Below, one piece after another: positions 27,907-37,451 of a DNA stretch of 64,000 bases. The stretch's first letter is position 1, and each line of letters begins with the position of its first letter. Both the position numbers and the translations under genes were made by a program. The notes beneath the pieces were generated by a model. The model was given only the letters and a program-made list of their open reading frames with translations. It had not been told where the DNA came from and did no database searches. Source of the stretch: JBEBVQ01 sp037190845 (GTDB taxonomy: Bacteria > Bacteroidota > Bacteroidia > Chitinophagales > Chitinophagaceae); the NCBI GenBank assembly GCA_037190845.1, contig JBBCJI010000017.1:1-64000 (forward strand), given 5' to 3'.

Positions 27907-29853
27907 ATGAAAAAAATCAGACGAAAACTTGTTGCCGTATCGGGTGTGTTGTGTATTTCATTGTGTGTAACCGGTCAGTCGCCGTCTCCCGGGTGGTTTA
28001 CCCGTGCAAATACCGAAACAGGCCTGGTAGTAACTCCGGGTAATCAGGAACTGCCCTGTGTCGCAGATATCAATAACGATGGCTATCCTGACCTGATGTC
28101 GCTTTACATTGCTCCCGGAGGTACGCTTTATAGCGAACGGAAGCCGATGATGATCCACCTGAACATTCAGAATCCGGATAGTAGTGATTCACGGTCACGC
28201 AAGTTCATAGATGTAACCCCGCAATCGGGGGTGCACGATATACCCGGAGATACGGGCTATCATGCCAACTGCTTTACACTGGCCGATTTCAATAATGATG
28301 GTAATGTGGACTTAGTGACGGGTAACTTTTACTACAATAAAGCTACATACCCTTACCCTAATGACCGCTGCCAGGTGTTCCTGGGCGATGGTACGGGTAA
28401 ATTTACCTATAAGCCAAATAATGGATTGTCTGTTATCGGACTGCGTAATATCCGTGCGCTGACGGCGCTGGACTATGACCGGGACGGCAATCTGGATCTT
28501 TTTATTGCGACCTTTTATGAAAACCCTTCGGCGGGACTCCGGGATCATGCCTACCTCCTGAAAGGTAATGGAGACGGCACCTTTACGGATTTGACGGATG
28601 TCAGCGGTGTCGGCGCTTTACCGGAAGCAATGTACGGATCTTCGGCTACCGATTGGAATAATGATTGTTACCCCGATATTTTTACGGCGCCATATTGCCG
28701 TAGTCCGGGTATGATATTACGTAATAATGCAGGGGACGGGACATTTACGAATATGGCTTCGTCGCTGGGTTATAACCTGGAGCTGACAGGCGCCGGACAG
28801 CGATCATGCACATTTGCAATCACACCGGAAGATGTGAATAATGATGGTAATATGGATCTGTTTTTTGCGGTCGTGCACGGCGGCAATTCGCCGGGTCAGT
28901 TCCGCTCTACGATAGGTATTAATAAAGGCCCGGATCATAATTACAGCTTTGATATCCGCGAAGACCTCCTTCCTGTCAATTCGCCGGCCAGTTCACACAG
29001 GGGAGATATGAAGGGAGTGTTTATGGACTTTGATAATGACGGCCTTAAGGATCTCGTGATGGCACAGGCGATCTATATGCCTGCTACGGACCGTACCTAT
29101 TTCTGGCGTCAGCAGCCGGATCATTCCTTTACAGACGTAACCGCAGCGCTCGGTTTACTGGTGCCGGAAATGAAAAGCACCACCTTTGCGGAGGTTATTG
29201 ATTATGATATGGACGGCGACGACGACCTGCTGGTGACAGGCCCTGACGGAGGGGCGCTGGTGCTGTGGAAAAACAATGTTGGCCAGAATAAGAACCGGAT
29301 AATGATACACGCCCAGCCTATGTCGGGTTATGGCATCAACCGAAGTGGTATCGGTACACGTATCTATGTATATTACGGAGGTAAAATGCAGATGCGCGAA
29401 GTAATGGCTGGCCGTGGGATGCATACCGGGCAGCAGCCATTTATCCTGAATTTCGGATTGGGAGACGCGACTTCCGTAGATTCTGTGGTGATACGCTGGC
29501 CGGATGCCAACTGTACCCGTAAGGTGATCTACAATCCCCCTATCAACACCAGGGCTGTGGTCAACAGCTTCCCTGCCGGTATGGAAGATGTAAAACCTGC
29601 GGTTGCGGCAGTAAGGGTATTCCCGAATCCTACCGCGCGTTATGTGGTAGTGCAGGGCGATGATCTTACAGATCATATCCGGGAGGCAAGGCTGGTGGAT
29701 ATATCGGGTAAGTCGGCCAACATACACTACAGTACAAGCGATGGCGACAAGCTGATCTTCGACCTGGAGTCTTTGCCGGCGGGGGTATATTTTGTACAAC
29801 TGAAATTTAACGATGGCAGGCAGGAATCGTATAAGATTACCCGTAGCAGATAG
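27907..29853 (+). CDS. FG-GAP/VCBS propeller protein of the CRTAC1 type, T9SS type A
   Basis: 648 aa with a signal peptide (ending SLCVTGQ). Seven Ca-binding-like Dx[ND]xDGxxDL motifs (DINNDGYPDL, DFNNDGNVDL, DYDRDGNLDL, DWNNDCYPDI, DVNNDGNMDL, DFDNDGLKDL, DYDMDGDDDL) indicate an integrin-like propeller. An ASPIC/UnbV domain follows (IGTRIYVYYGGKMQMREV, VIRWPDANC), then a type A sorting domain (VFPNPTARYVVV...YFVQLKF). Proteins with this layout are secreted or cell-surface; an adhesive role is inferred from the fold. It is the last gene of the plus-strand secreted-protein cluster. Confidence 0.9.
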   Translation: MKKIRRKLVAVSGVLCISLCVTGQSPSPGWFTRANTETGLVVTPGNQELPCVADINNDGYPDLMSLYIAPGGTLYSERKPMMIHLNIQNPDSSDSRSRKFIDVTPQSGVHDIPGDTGYHANCFTLADFNNDGNVDLVTGNFYYNKATYPYPNDRCQVFLGDGTGKFTYKPNNGLSVIGLRNIRALTALDYDRDGNLDLFIATFYENPSAGLRDHAYLLKGNGDGTFTDLTDVSGVGALPEAMYGSSATDWNNDCYPDIFTAPYCRSPGMILRNNAGDGTFTNMASSLGYNLELTGAGQRSCTFAITPEDVNNDGNMDLFFAVVHGGNSPGQFRSTIGINKGPDHNYSFDIREDLLPVNSPASSHRGDMKGVFMDFDNDGLKDLVMAQAIYMPATDRTYFWRQQPDHSFTDVTAALGLLVPEMKSTTFAEVIDYDMDGDDDLLVTGPDGGALVLWKNNVGQNKNRIMIHAQPMSGYGINRSGIGTRIYVYYGGKMQMREVMAGRGMHTGQQPFILNFGLGDATSVDSVVIRWPDANCTRKVIYNPPINTRAVVNSFPAGMEDVKPAVAAVRVFPNPTARYVVVQGDDLTDHIREARLVDISGKSANIHYSTSDGDKLIFDLESLPAGVYFVQLKFNDGRQESYKITRSR

Positions 29854-29863
29854 CGGTAATAAA

Positions 29864-29923
29864 TGTGACAGATATGTTGGATGTGACGTCAGCACATCTT
29901 CCATATCCAACACATCTGTCACA
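29864..29923. terminator. Long inverted repeat between convergent genes
   Basis: TGTGACAGATATGTTGGAT (29864-29882) pairs with 29905-29923 at 18 of 19 positions. It lies between the convergent CRTAC1-type and lipid-kinase genes and could end both transcripts. There is no T-run. Confidence 0.5.
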
Positions 29924-29959
29924 TCTTTAAAGGAATTGACTGATTGGGTAATTAATGGA

Positions 29960-30835
29960 TCAGGCAATTACCTTTTGTGACCGGTGTTGTATGCTGAAAT
30001 GCAGGGGTGACGTACATTCGTGCGCATCGCCATCTGTTTGCATCAGCTTTAGCTTTGGGTGGGAGATAGTGATTTCTTTTCCACGCAGATGAGTGACGTA
30101 CGGACTCTTCATCAATGTGCCGGACATGGCGCGTACTGCAATAGAGAGTCCCAGCACTTTCGGAAATTTTTTAATGATGACCAGATCAAGCAGGCCATCC
30201 TGACAGTCGGCCAGTGGCGCGATACGGAAATTGTAACCGAATTGTTGTCCGTTGGCTACATTGACAATAAAAGCCTGCTCCCGGATTTTATTTCCATCTA
30301 TTTCAATATCCCAGTCCCATGATTTGTACATCCAGAGATACTTTGTCACGAGCCAACTGTATATGGCCAGTCCGCGTCTCCGGCTTTTGGCAAATTTCTT
30401 TGAGATCAGTGCGTCAAATCCTACACCGGCATTGCTGACAAACAATTGTTCATTCACAAAAGCAATATCCATCATAATGGCATTGTTCCGGTTGATGACG
30501 GAGATCGCTTTATGGATGTCCAGTGGGATCTTTAATGTACGTGCCATGCCGTTGCCTGATCCTGCCGGGATAATGGCCAATGCGGTTGCGGTTCCCTGTA
30601 ACCCGGTGACGATGTCATTGACAGATCCGTCGCCGCCGACCGCTACAACTGCATACGCGCCTGCTTTTGCAGCTTCTGCGGCCAGCTCTGCGCCATGACG
30701 TGCATATTGTGTGTACTGTATGGTATATGTGTATTGCTTATGATCCAGCCCCGCTTCAACGGCTTCCTGCACCACTTTGTTGCGCCTGACGCCGGCGCGT
30801 GAATTAATGACGAATACCAGATGCTTTCGGTTCAT
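29960..30835 (-). CDS. Diacylglycerol/lipid kinase family protein (YegS-like)
   Basis: 291 aa. The N-terminal nucleotide-binding domain has NSRAG (residues 11-15), the GGDGSVNDIV motif and PAGSGNGMAR, the signature of the DAG kinase catalytic family. The C-terminal beta-sandwich ends TDGDAHECTSPLHFSI. It would phosphorylate a lipid alcohol at the inner face of the membrane; the substrate is unclear. Its ATG overlaps the stop of nadC by 4 bp (ATGA), indicating translational coupling. Confidence 0.88.
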   Translation of the reverse strand: MNRKHLVFVINSRAGVRRNKVVQEAVEAGLDHKQYTYTIQYTQYARHGAELAAEAAKAGAYAVVAVGGDGSVNDIVTGLQGTATALAIIPAGSGNGMARTLKIPLDIHKAISVINRNNAIMMDIAFVNEQLFVSNAGVGFDALISKKFAKSRRRGLAIYSWLVTKYLWMYKSWDWDIEIDGNKIREQAFIVNVANGQQFGYNFRIAPLADCQDGLLDLVIIKKFPKVLGLSIAVRAMSGTLMKSPYVTHLRGKEITISHPKLKLMQTDGDAHECTSPLHFSIQHRSQKVIA

Positions 30836-31674
30836 GCCGGTTGTGCTTTAAGGCTAAGATCCATACTGACGGCATGATGGATAATGGCTCCGGTAGAAAT
30901 ATAATCAACTCCCGTGCCTGCATATTCGGCAACGTTTTCCAGCGTGATACCGCCGGAGGCTTCGGTTTCGTATGCGCCTCCGATGAGCGCTACGGCTTCC
31001 TGTAATTGATCCGGTGTGTAATTGTCGAGCATGATTCGGTATATACCGCCAGTGTCCAACACTTGCTTTACGTCGGCTATACTGCGCGTTTCTACTTCTA
31101 TTTTAAGGTCCAGGTTGTTGGTGCGTAAATATTCCCGGGTTTTCAGAATTGCTTTCTCTATGCCCCCGCAATAGTCAATATGATTGTCTTTGAGCATGAC
31201 CATGTCGTACAGACCCATCCGGTGGTTGTATCCGCCACCGATCACTACGGCTGCTTTTTCATGCTGCCGGAATAAAGGCGTTGTCTTCCGGGTATCGAGG
31301 ATCTTTACCGGATAATCTTTTACAGCATCCACGTAACGCCGTGTGAGGGTGGCAATACCGCTCATGCGTTGCATACAGTTGAGTGCAAGCCGTTCTGCCT
31401 TCAGTATGGTATGTATAGACGCCGTAACTTCAAACGCAATATTGCCATTGTAGACCTGATCTCCGTCTTGTTTGTGTAGCAATAATTCGGCCGAAGGTTC
31501 CAGAAACTGAAATATGTCCCGCGCCAGATCAATGCCGGCAATGATGCCATCTTCTTTTATTTTGAGCACAGCCTTTCCTTGTGCCTGAGGTGTAATGCTG
31601 GCCAGTGTAGAATAATCGCCGGAGCCGATATCCTCTGCCAGTGCTGCTGCAATAAACTCCCGGGTTGTCATCAT
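30832..31674 (-). CDS. nadC: Nicotinate-nucleotide pyrophosphorylase (carboxylating)
   Basis: 280 aa, usual length. It shows the quinolinate phosphoribosyltransferase motifs NCMQRMSGIATLT, KILDTRKTTPLFR, GGGYNHRMGLYDMVMLKDNH, EVETRSI and EASGGITLENV. It converts quinolinate and PRPP to nicotinate mononucleotide in de novo NAD synthesis. nadA and nadB are not in the window. It has its own -7 box (31697-31704) and is coupled to the lipid kinase gene by a 4-bp overlap. A second ATG follows the first immediately. Confidence 0.95.
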   Translation of the reverse strand: MMTTREFIAAALAEDIGSGDYSTLASITPQAQGKAVLKIKEDGIIAGIDLARDIFQFLEPSAELLLHKQDGDQVYNGNIAFEVTASIHTILKAERLALNCMQRMSGIATLTRRYVDAVKDYPVKILDTRKTTPLFRQHEKAAVVIGGGYNHRMGLYDMVMLKDNHIDYCGGIEKAILKTREYLRTNNLDLKIEVETRSIADVKQVLDTGGIYRIMLDNYTPDQLQEAVALIGGAYETEASGGITLENVAEYAGTGVDYISTGAIIHHAVSMDLSLKAQPA

Positions 31675-31696
31675 GATCTGCTACAATGATAAGTTA

Positions 31697-31704
31697 CAAA
31701 GATA
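31697..31704 (-). promoter_or_regulatory. -7 box for nadC
   Basis: Reads TATCTTTG on the minus strand, a perfect match to TAnnTTTG, 22 nt before the nadC start and just beyond the stop of queA. No TTG was found at -33. Confidence 0.5.
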
Positions 31705-31709
31705 GCCTG

Positions 31710-32933
31710 TTATTGATTGTGCCATATCAGGCTGCCGTCACCATAGCTGAGAAACCTGAAATGGTGGGTCAGGGCATAATTATAAATATTCCGCCATTGA
31801 TCTCCTGCAAAAGCCGCTACCAGTAACAACAAGGTAGAGTGGGGCTGGTGAAAATTGGTCACCAGCCCGTTTACTACCCGGAAAGTATATCCGGGAGCGA
31901 TCAGTATTTGTGTGCGGGTGATCAGCCTGCCGTTATGTTTTTGCCGGATCCATTCCTGTAAGCGCTGTAAGGCAGCAGTAGTGCTGTGCCGGGTAATTTC
32001 GTCATAAGGTTCCCATTGTGCAACGGCGACGTTATGCACGTCCGGTTCCTGCTCGTTCATCAGTTTGTTGCCGATCCAGTAGAGGCTTTCGAGGGTACGT
32101 AATGTAGTGGTGCCGGTAGCGACAATGTTTTTATCAAGATGGCTGATGATCGTAGATATCTGATTGTCGGTGATCTCGATCCATTCCGCGTGCATGCTAT
32201 GGTCTCCTATACGTTCGGATTTTACGGGCCGGAATGTGCCCGCGCCGACATGGAGTGTGATGAAATCGGTTTGTATCTGTTGCTGCTCCAGGCTTTGCAA
32301 TACTTCCTTCGTGAAGTGCAATCCTGCGGTCGGTGCCGCAACGCTCCCAGCCTCGGCGGCAAACACAGTCTGGTATCTTTCGGTATCTTCCGGTTCGGTA
32401 GTCCTGCCGAGGTAGGGGGGGAGCGGTACTTTACCACAATGTTCCAGCACTTCGGAGAACGTAAGATGCTCCTGATCCCATTCCAGTCCGATGAGCATAT
32501 GATCTCCTTTATGTTCCAGGTAGCGGGCATACAGTGTAAAATCCTCTTCCTCACACGGGAGCGAAAGTACAATGTCTTTTTTCCATTTGGCAGCGCCGCC
32601 TACAAGGCAATTCCAAGATACCCGTCCCTGTGTACCCAACGCTGTTTGGATATCCGGGTACTGGCTGTCCGGCTCCAGGCAGAATATTTCGATAGCGCCG
32701 CCTGTAGGCTTGCGAAACAACAGCCGCGCATGCACCACACGGGTGTGGTTGAAGACCATCAATGTTTCCGGAGGTATATGACGGGCTATATTACGGTAGA
32801 TGTCTTCCCCGATTGTGCCATCGCGGTATATGAGCAGCTTCGATGCGTCCCGTACTTCGGCCGGATGCCGGGCAATTTTTTCATCGGGCAGTTCGTAGGT
32901 ATAGTCTTCGATACGGAGATGCCGTGGGTGCAT
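31710..32933 (-). CDS. queA: S-adenosylmethionine:tRNA ribosyltransferase-isomerase (long form)
   Basis: 407 aa, about 55 longer than the usual ~350. Family motifs are RIEDYTYELPDEKIARHPAEVRDASKLL, VFNHTRVVHARL, SVAAPTAGLHFT, LHVGAGTFRPV and the C-terminal VTNFHQPHSTLLLLVAAFAG. QueA transfers the ribosyl group of SAM to preQ1 in tRNA to make epoxyqueuosine. The extra length lies mainly in the middle and near the C-terminus. Bacteroidota often carry a standard and a longer homologue, so this could be the second, less-studied form. The gene starts 8 bp after dGTPase and is probably in its operon. Confidence 0.85.
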   Translation of the reverse strand: MHPRHLRIEDYTYELPDEKIARHPAEVRDASKLLIYRDGTIGEDIYRNIARHIPPETLMVFNHTRVVHARLLFRKPTGGAIEIFCLEPDSQYPDIQTALGTQGRVSWNCLVGGAAKWKKDIVLSLPCEEEDFTLYARYLEHKGDHMLIGLEWDQEHLTFSEVLEHCGKVPLPPYLGRTTEPEDTERYQTVFAAEAGSVAAPTAGLHFTKEVLQSLEQQQIQTDFITLHVGAGTFRPVKSERIGDHSMHAEWIEITDNQISTIISHLDKNIVATGTTTLRTLESLYWIGNKLMNEQEPDVHNVAVAQWEPYDEITRHSTTAALQRLQEWIRQKHNGRLITRTQILIAPGYTFRVVNGLVTNFHQPHSTLLLLVAAFAGDQWRNIYNYALTHHFRFLSYGDGSLIWHNQ

Positions 32934-32941
32934 GGGGATTG

Positions 32942-34336
32942 TTACAGTGTTAAGGTATTTGCAGAAATGCCGGTGATCTTCCGGTAGAGATCGATGGCAT
33001 ACAGATCGGTCATGCCGGAAATATAATCCACCACGCTTTGTATGTCTTTGTACAATGCTTCCGGTTGTCCGGTAAACGGAAATTGAACCGGCAGCAGTTG
33101 CAGCAGCTTGGCAGATTTTGTTTCGCGGGGGTTCAGCGCTGCGTGGACAAATTCCCGGAGCAGGCCGCCGATGACGTTATAGCCGGCGATCTCAATCTCA
33201 ACTACAGAGCGGTGGTTGTAGATATGCTTCACGGAGAACTTATTGATCTCATCAATCAGCGTGCAGTCTTCGGGTGAAAGACATGCCAGCAGGTCTTTTT
33301 CTAATGTTCCGGACAGCAGCGCGGTTTCCTGGCCGAGAAATGCCTGTGTGAGTTTGCCGACCATCAGGCCGATCCACTTGGCGCGGATGAACTGCACTTT
33401 CTGGTTGTCGTCCGAAATATTATTGAGTTTCTTCTGTACATAATCTATTCCATTGTAACCGGTTTCCCGTTCGAAGAACGGCAGGAACAGACTGCACAGT
33501 TTTTCGTAGGAGACAATATGCAGCCGGTGGGCGTCTTCCATGTCTATGATACGGTAGCAGATATCATCCGCTGCTTCGGTAAGATAAACGAACGGATGCC
33601 GGGCATAGACCTGTTGGAACCCTTCGCGCTTGGGTATGCCGAGTATTTCGGCTATTTGCCTGTAAGTCAGAGCTTCGCTGTCGAAGAATCCCGACTTTTT
33701 TGTGGCGATCAGTCCTGTACGTTTGTTGAATCCTTCCTCCGAGCTGCAGGGATATTTGACAATAGCGGCCAGCGTCGCATAGGTGAGTTTGTAGCCACCT
33801 GGTTCCTGCTCATTGAAGCTGTGTGTGAGGATACGGAGTGCGTTGGCATTGCCTTCAAAGAGTTCCAGATCCTTACGCTGGTTTTCCGTCAGGTGGTCCT
33901 GTAATATCTTTTTGGTATGATCATCGGCTTCGGTAAAGAATGTGCGGATAGCATATTCCCCGGAATGGCCGAAGGGCGGATTGCCGATGTCGTGCGCCAG
34001 GCAGGCTGCTGCGATCACCGAGGGGAGCTCATACTTGTAGAATTCGCGGAAGCCGGTGGATTCATCCGGATATTTGTCCGCTATGGCATCGCCCACGGCT
34101 TTGCCCAGCGAACGCCCTACGGAAGCGACTTCGAGGCTGTGGGTCAGCCGGTTGTGTACAAATACTGCACCGGGCAGTGGAAATACCTGTGTTTTATTTT
34201 GCAGTCTGCGGAAGGCAGATGCAAATATAATCCGGTCATAATCACGGAGAAAGGACGTGCGTACCTGATCGGGGTTATTGTCTTTCTGTGCCGGATCTCC
34301 CGTTCGCCGTGCGCTGTATAGTGCCTGCCAGTTCAT
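32942..34336 (-). CDS. dgt: Deoxyguanosinetriphosphate triphosphohydrolase (HD family)
   Basis: 464 aa. The metal-binding HD residues are visible: His66 (NRLTHSLEV), His115-Asp116 (CLAHDIGNPPFGHSGE) and later Asp residues (EAADDICYRIID). The N-terminal DRIIFASAFRRLQNKTQVFPL is typical of dGTPases. The enzyme cuts dNTPs, classically dGTP, to the nucleoside plus triphosphate, adjusting the dNTP pool or limiting phage. It lies between the transglutaminase gene (63 bp upstream) and queA (8 bp downstream). The ATG at 34336 is preceded by TTTGCAGC. Confidence 0.92.
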   Translation of the reverse strand: MNWQALYSARRTGDPAQKDNNPDQVRTSFLRDYDRIIFASAFRRLQNKTQVFPLPGAVFVHNRLTHSLEVASVGRSLGKAVGDAIADKYPDESTGFREFYKYELPSVIAAACLAHDIGNPPFGHSGEYAIRTFFTEADDHTKKILQDHLTENQRKDLELFEGNANALRILTHSFNEQEPGGYKLTYATLAAIVKYPCSSEEGFNKRTGLIATKKSGFFDSEALTYRQIAEILGIPKREGFQQVYARHPFVYLTEAADDICYRIIDMEDAHRLHIVSYEKLCSLFLPFFERETGYNGIDYVQKKLNNISDDNQKVQFIRAKWIGLMVGKLTQAFLGQETALLSGTLEKDLLACLSPEDCTLIDEINKFSVKHIYNHRSVVEIEIAGYNVIGGLLREFVHAALNPRETKSAKLLQLLPVQFPFTGQPEALYKDIQSVVDYISGMTDLYAIDLYRKITGISANTLTL

Positions 34337-34399
34337 GCTGCAAAGATGCGTTTTTTATACACGTTGCGGTATAGGCAGTTTTTTGTGTGGTGCGGCAGA

Positions 34400-37030
34400 T
34401 CAGTCCTTGTCATTTTCTGTATTCGATGCTCCTTCCGGCTGTACAAAATAATTCCATGCACGCAATGGAGAAAGGAATCCGGTTAACCGTTTCTTCAATG
34501 GAATCTTGTTGCGTACGGATTTCAGGAATGCGCTGAGAAATCCGCCGATGTATGTTTCCTCATTTTTATTCAATGCCTGGCCTGCGTATTTCTGTTTCAG
34601 GTAAATGTTCATAAATGGGACGAACGATGTGCCCAGAGTGGGGTCAACTACTGTGAGTGCATAACGCATTGGGGTGAGGTGCCCGCGCGGCATGCCTGAC
34701 TGGTGCAGGTAGAAGGTGGCGGTACGGTATGCCCAATAGGCTTTTTGTCCTGCAGGCTTAGCGAGATTATGGCGGAGCAGGAAATAACGGTATACCAGCA
34801 TAGGTGCCAGGAAGGTCAGCAGGAGTGCCGCCAACGCAATCCAGAGCGTCACTATTGCCATTTGTTTTAAAGTCACGGGTTGCTCCTTCTCTTCAGGGGC
34901 TGCTTTTTGTTCCTGCGGCGCCAGGTCTTTCTGTTTGACATACACTTCATCTATCGGTGCAGGTTCAGGGAGTCTTTTGCTTAACGCAACTCCGGTTTCA
35001 TTGGGCGCCGGTTTCATTTTCCGGATGGCATCGGCATAGGAAACGGCCGTAGCATCATCTCCTTTCTGTACCTCGGAAAGCGGTATCTCAATACTGTCTT
35101 TGCGGATGGCGGCAATATGCACATCCATAGAGATGGCTGCCGGGGGCTTTACTTCGTATTCCTTGTCGTGGAAAACCATCCGCCGCACGTTCATCGTCAG
35201 CAGTTTTTTGCCGGTGTCTATACTGGCTACAATGCCTTCTGCCGCCAGCCACGCTTTGGGTGGTTGCATGGGCGGCGTCTGATCTGGCTGTGGACTTTCG
35301 CGTGCATCGTCATTGCCGACGGTAGTATCGAAGTCGAGCCAGCCGAAACCGGGGAAGTATACCTGTACCCAGGCGTGTGCCTGATCGGCATAATACCAAT
35401 ACCAGCCTTTGTTTTTATTGCTTCGGTCTACGGTAAGGAACCCTACGGTAATGCGCGACGGAATGCCCAGTGAACGGAGCATGAACAGCGTGGCGCCTGC
35501 ATAATAAGCGCAATATCCCTGCCGGTTTTCAAACAGGAAATACATCAGCTTGGAGGCGCTGGGAATGTCGGGGATGCCGGGGTTGTCGGTGTAGCGGTAT
35601 AGCGGATTGCCGTTTTCATCTTTAGACAGAAAATAATCGCGTATGGCGATCACCTTGTCCACCGCCGTTTTTGCATCACGTGTAATGGAGTCGGCGAGGG
35701 TAGAGATGACGTTGAATTTAGCGTCATCCGGCATTTCGGTATAATAAGCCATAAAGGCGGAATCCGTGTGTTCATAGCCTTTGGCGCGTCGGAGTATTTC
35801 GAAGCGTTGCTGCTGGAACATTTGTATCTGTGGGTCGTCGGCATTATAAACGAAATAGGCGCTGTTCAGCTCACTGGCGTAGCTCTTGGCCCGGAAGGCT
35901 GTTTTGAATTCATCCCTGAAATCTTTCTCTACCGTAATGGGCTGTACGAAATAGCCGGTACTCGGCGCCAGATAGGTATGTGGTGAAAGCTTCCGCGTAT
36001 ACACCTGTATCTCTATGGTCTTTCGCAGGTTGGGTCCCATGCTGTTAGCGATCACGGATGAATCTGCCCGGGTGTTGAATAAAGGAATAGCTGCAGGATC
36101 CGGCTCGAACAGGTCATTCTTCGGGATCAGTGAATCCCGTTCGAAGGTTTCCGTAAGCGTATCGAATTTGGTGTAGTGGAAAGCTGTGAGGTATAGCGGA
36201 TTGGGGACGTCGGTGCCTTCAAAGTAGTTGTCGATATAGGCGCAGAACAGCAGCTCGTTGTTCCGTCCCAGGCTGCCACTCAGGCGGGAATAATCTTTGA
36301 GGTCGAAGTGTCCGTTCTTATCCTCTTTCAGCATGCTGTTTTCACCCTCCTTGCCTCCTCCGCCGTGGTTGGCTACGGTTTCTTTGATCTCTTCCTGCAT
36401 GGCGTAGATAACGCTCCCTAAGAGTAGTACGGCCAGTAGTCCAAACAGCGTCAGCCGGCGGCTAAGGAACCACCAGAACTTCTGTGATTTGTCTTTGTAG
36501 TTGTAGATCTGCTCTGCGGTAAAGATGATATAAACCGCATAGAGCGCTGCCGGGGCAAATGCACGGAGTAGTTCGTCGACACTGTCTGTTTTCATTCTTG
36601 AAATGACCAGAATGCAGCCGCTCAGCAGCAGGGCTGCCAGCAGCACAGACCAGTAGCGTACCCGCATGAAGCCCCAGCCGATCAGCCAGCCCAGCGAGAA
36701 CAGGATAGCCGACACTTGAAACGCACGTGCAATAAAGAACGCATCAAACTCGCCCGATCCGGACCTGTCCAGTCCTTCGTAGCCGAGGTACAGGACAAAG
36801 ACCAGCAGGATGAATGTAGGCAGAAAGCGGAACCGGAAAGCATAAAATATAGCCGAAGCCACCATGCCTGCCGTGAGGTAAAGGGTTTGCTGCCATGCCT
36901 GATTGCGCAGGATGGCGTAGTAGGCATTGGCATAATCGAGCAGGTAGTAGCCCACAACAGCCGTGGGGATCAGCAGGAAGATGATCCGGGCCAGCAGTTC
37001 GTTGATGGGGGTTGCGCGCTGGATGTTCAT
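34400..37030 (-). CDS. Membrane transglutaminase-like protein (TgpA type)
   Basis: 876 aa. About six TM helices occur at 10-210, then an extracytoplasmic part with a transglutaminase core. The triad is Cys507 (GYCAYYAGATLFMLRSLGIPSR), His552 (HAWVQVYFPGFGWLDFD) and Asp566. A Pro/Glu-rich stretch is followed by another TM helix (VTLWIALAALLLTFLAPMLVYRY) and a cytoplasmic DUF4129-like tail. The family is of the bacterial TgpA kind, with an externally facing transglutaminase whose substrate is unknown. It probably heads a transcript continuing into dgt and queA. Confidence 0.85.
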   Translation of the reverse strand: MNIQRATPINELLARIIFLLIPTAVVGYYLLDYANAYYAILRNQAWQQTLYLTAGMVASAIFYAFRFRFLPTFILLVFVLYLGYEGLDRSGSGEFDAFFIARAFQVSAILFSLGWLIGWGFMRVRYWSVLLAALLLSGCILVISRMKTDSVDELLRAFAPAALYAVYIIFTAEQIYNYKDKSQKFWWFLSRRLTLFGLLAVLLLGSVIYAMQEEIKETVANHGGGGKEGENSMLKEDKNGHFDLKDYSRLSGSLGRNNELLFCAYIDNYFEGTDVPNPLYLTAFHYTKFDTLTETFERDSLIPKNDLFEPDPAAIPLFNTRADSSVIANSMGPNLRKTIEIQVYTRKLSPHTYLAPSTGYFVQPITVEKDFRDEFKTAFRAKSYASELNSAYFVYNADDPQIQMFQQQRFEILRRAKGYEHTDSAFMAYYTEMPDDAKFNVISTLADSITRDAKTAVDKVIAIRDYFLSKDENGNPLYRYTDNPGIPDIPSASKLMYFLFENRQGYCAYYAGATLFMLRSLGIPSRITVGFLTVDRSNKNKGWYWYYADQAHAWVQVYFPGFGWLDFDTTVGNDDARESPQPDQTPPMQPPKAWLAAEGIVASIDTGKKLLTMNVRRMVFHDKEYEVKPPAAISMDVHIAAIRKDSIEIPLSEVQKGDDATAVSYADAIRKMKPAPNETGVALSKRLPEPAPIDEVYVKQKDLAPQEQKAAPEEKEQPVTLKQMAIVTLWIALAALLLTFLAPMLVYRYFLLRHNLAKPAGQKAYWAYRTATFYLHQSGMPRGHLTPMRYALTVVDPTLGTSFVPFMNIYLKQKYAGQALNKNEETYIGGFLSAFLKSVRNKIPLKKRLTGFLSPLRAWNYFVQPEGASNTENDKD

Positions 37031-37156
37031 GCGGGGAATGCGGGTTTGATGATATGTAGTACCGTTGTTGTCCGGTGAATCAAATGTAATTAATTAAGCA
37101 GGGAAATGGATGGAGTGATGTGTGCGGCAATCTTAAAAGTTTCTTAAAGCACTAAG

Positions 37157-37291
37157 CTTTCGCGGATGTTAGCGCAGCGCATCCGGGAACAGAGATAAAG
37201 CGGGATTTGCAATCCCGCGTCATAATAAGGTCGGGGTCGGAGACCCCGGTTTATCAGTCGTCCCGGATGCCCTTCGGAACATCCGGGACAG
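37157..37291 (+). repeat. Four-hairpin RAYT-associated repeat, copy A
   Basis: Order of stems: CGGATG...CATCCG; GCGGGATT tgc AATCCCGC; GGGGTC gga GACCCC; GTCCCGGATG...CATCCGGGAC (10 bp). It begins CTTTCGCGGATGTTAGCGCA. It lies about 160 bp upstream of the transposase gene, in the same orientation as copy B behind it. The rest of the 37031-37451 gap is AT-rich with no gene seen. Confidence 0.85.
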
Positions 37292-37451
37292 CGTAAGACA
37301 GATATGAGATATGTTCGATACCAATGTGGTTAAGGCTTACCTTTTTTATGTGTGTTTTTTGATATTTTACGTAAAAAACAGGTATTAAACAAAGATTCAT
37401 TAACATGGTGAAAGTTGATTAATTTGTCGGGGTCGTAATAATAGGTGAGGG

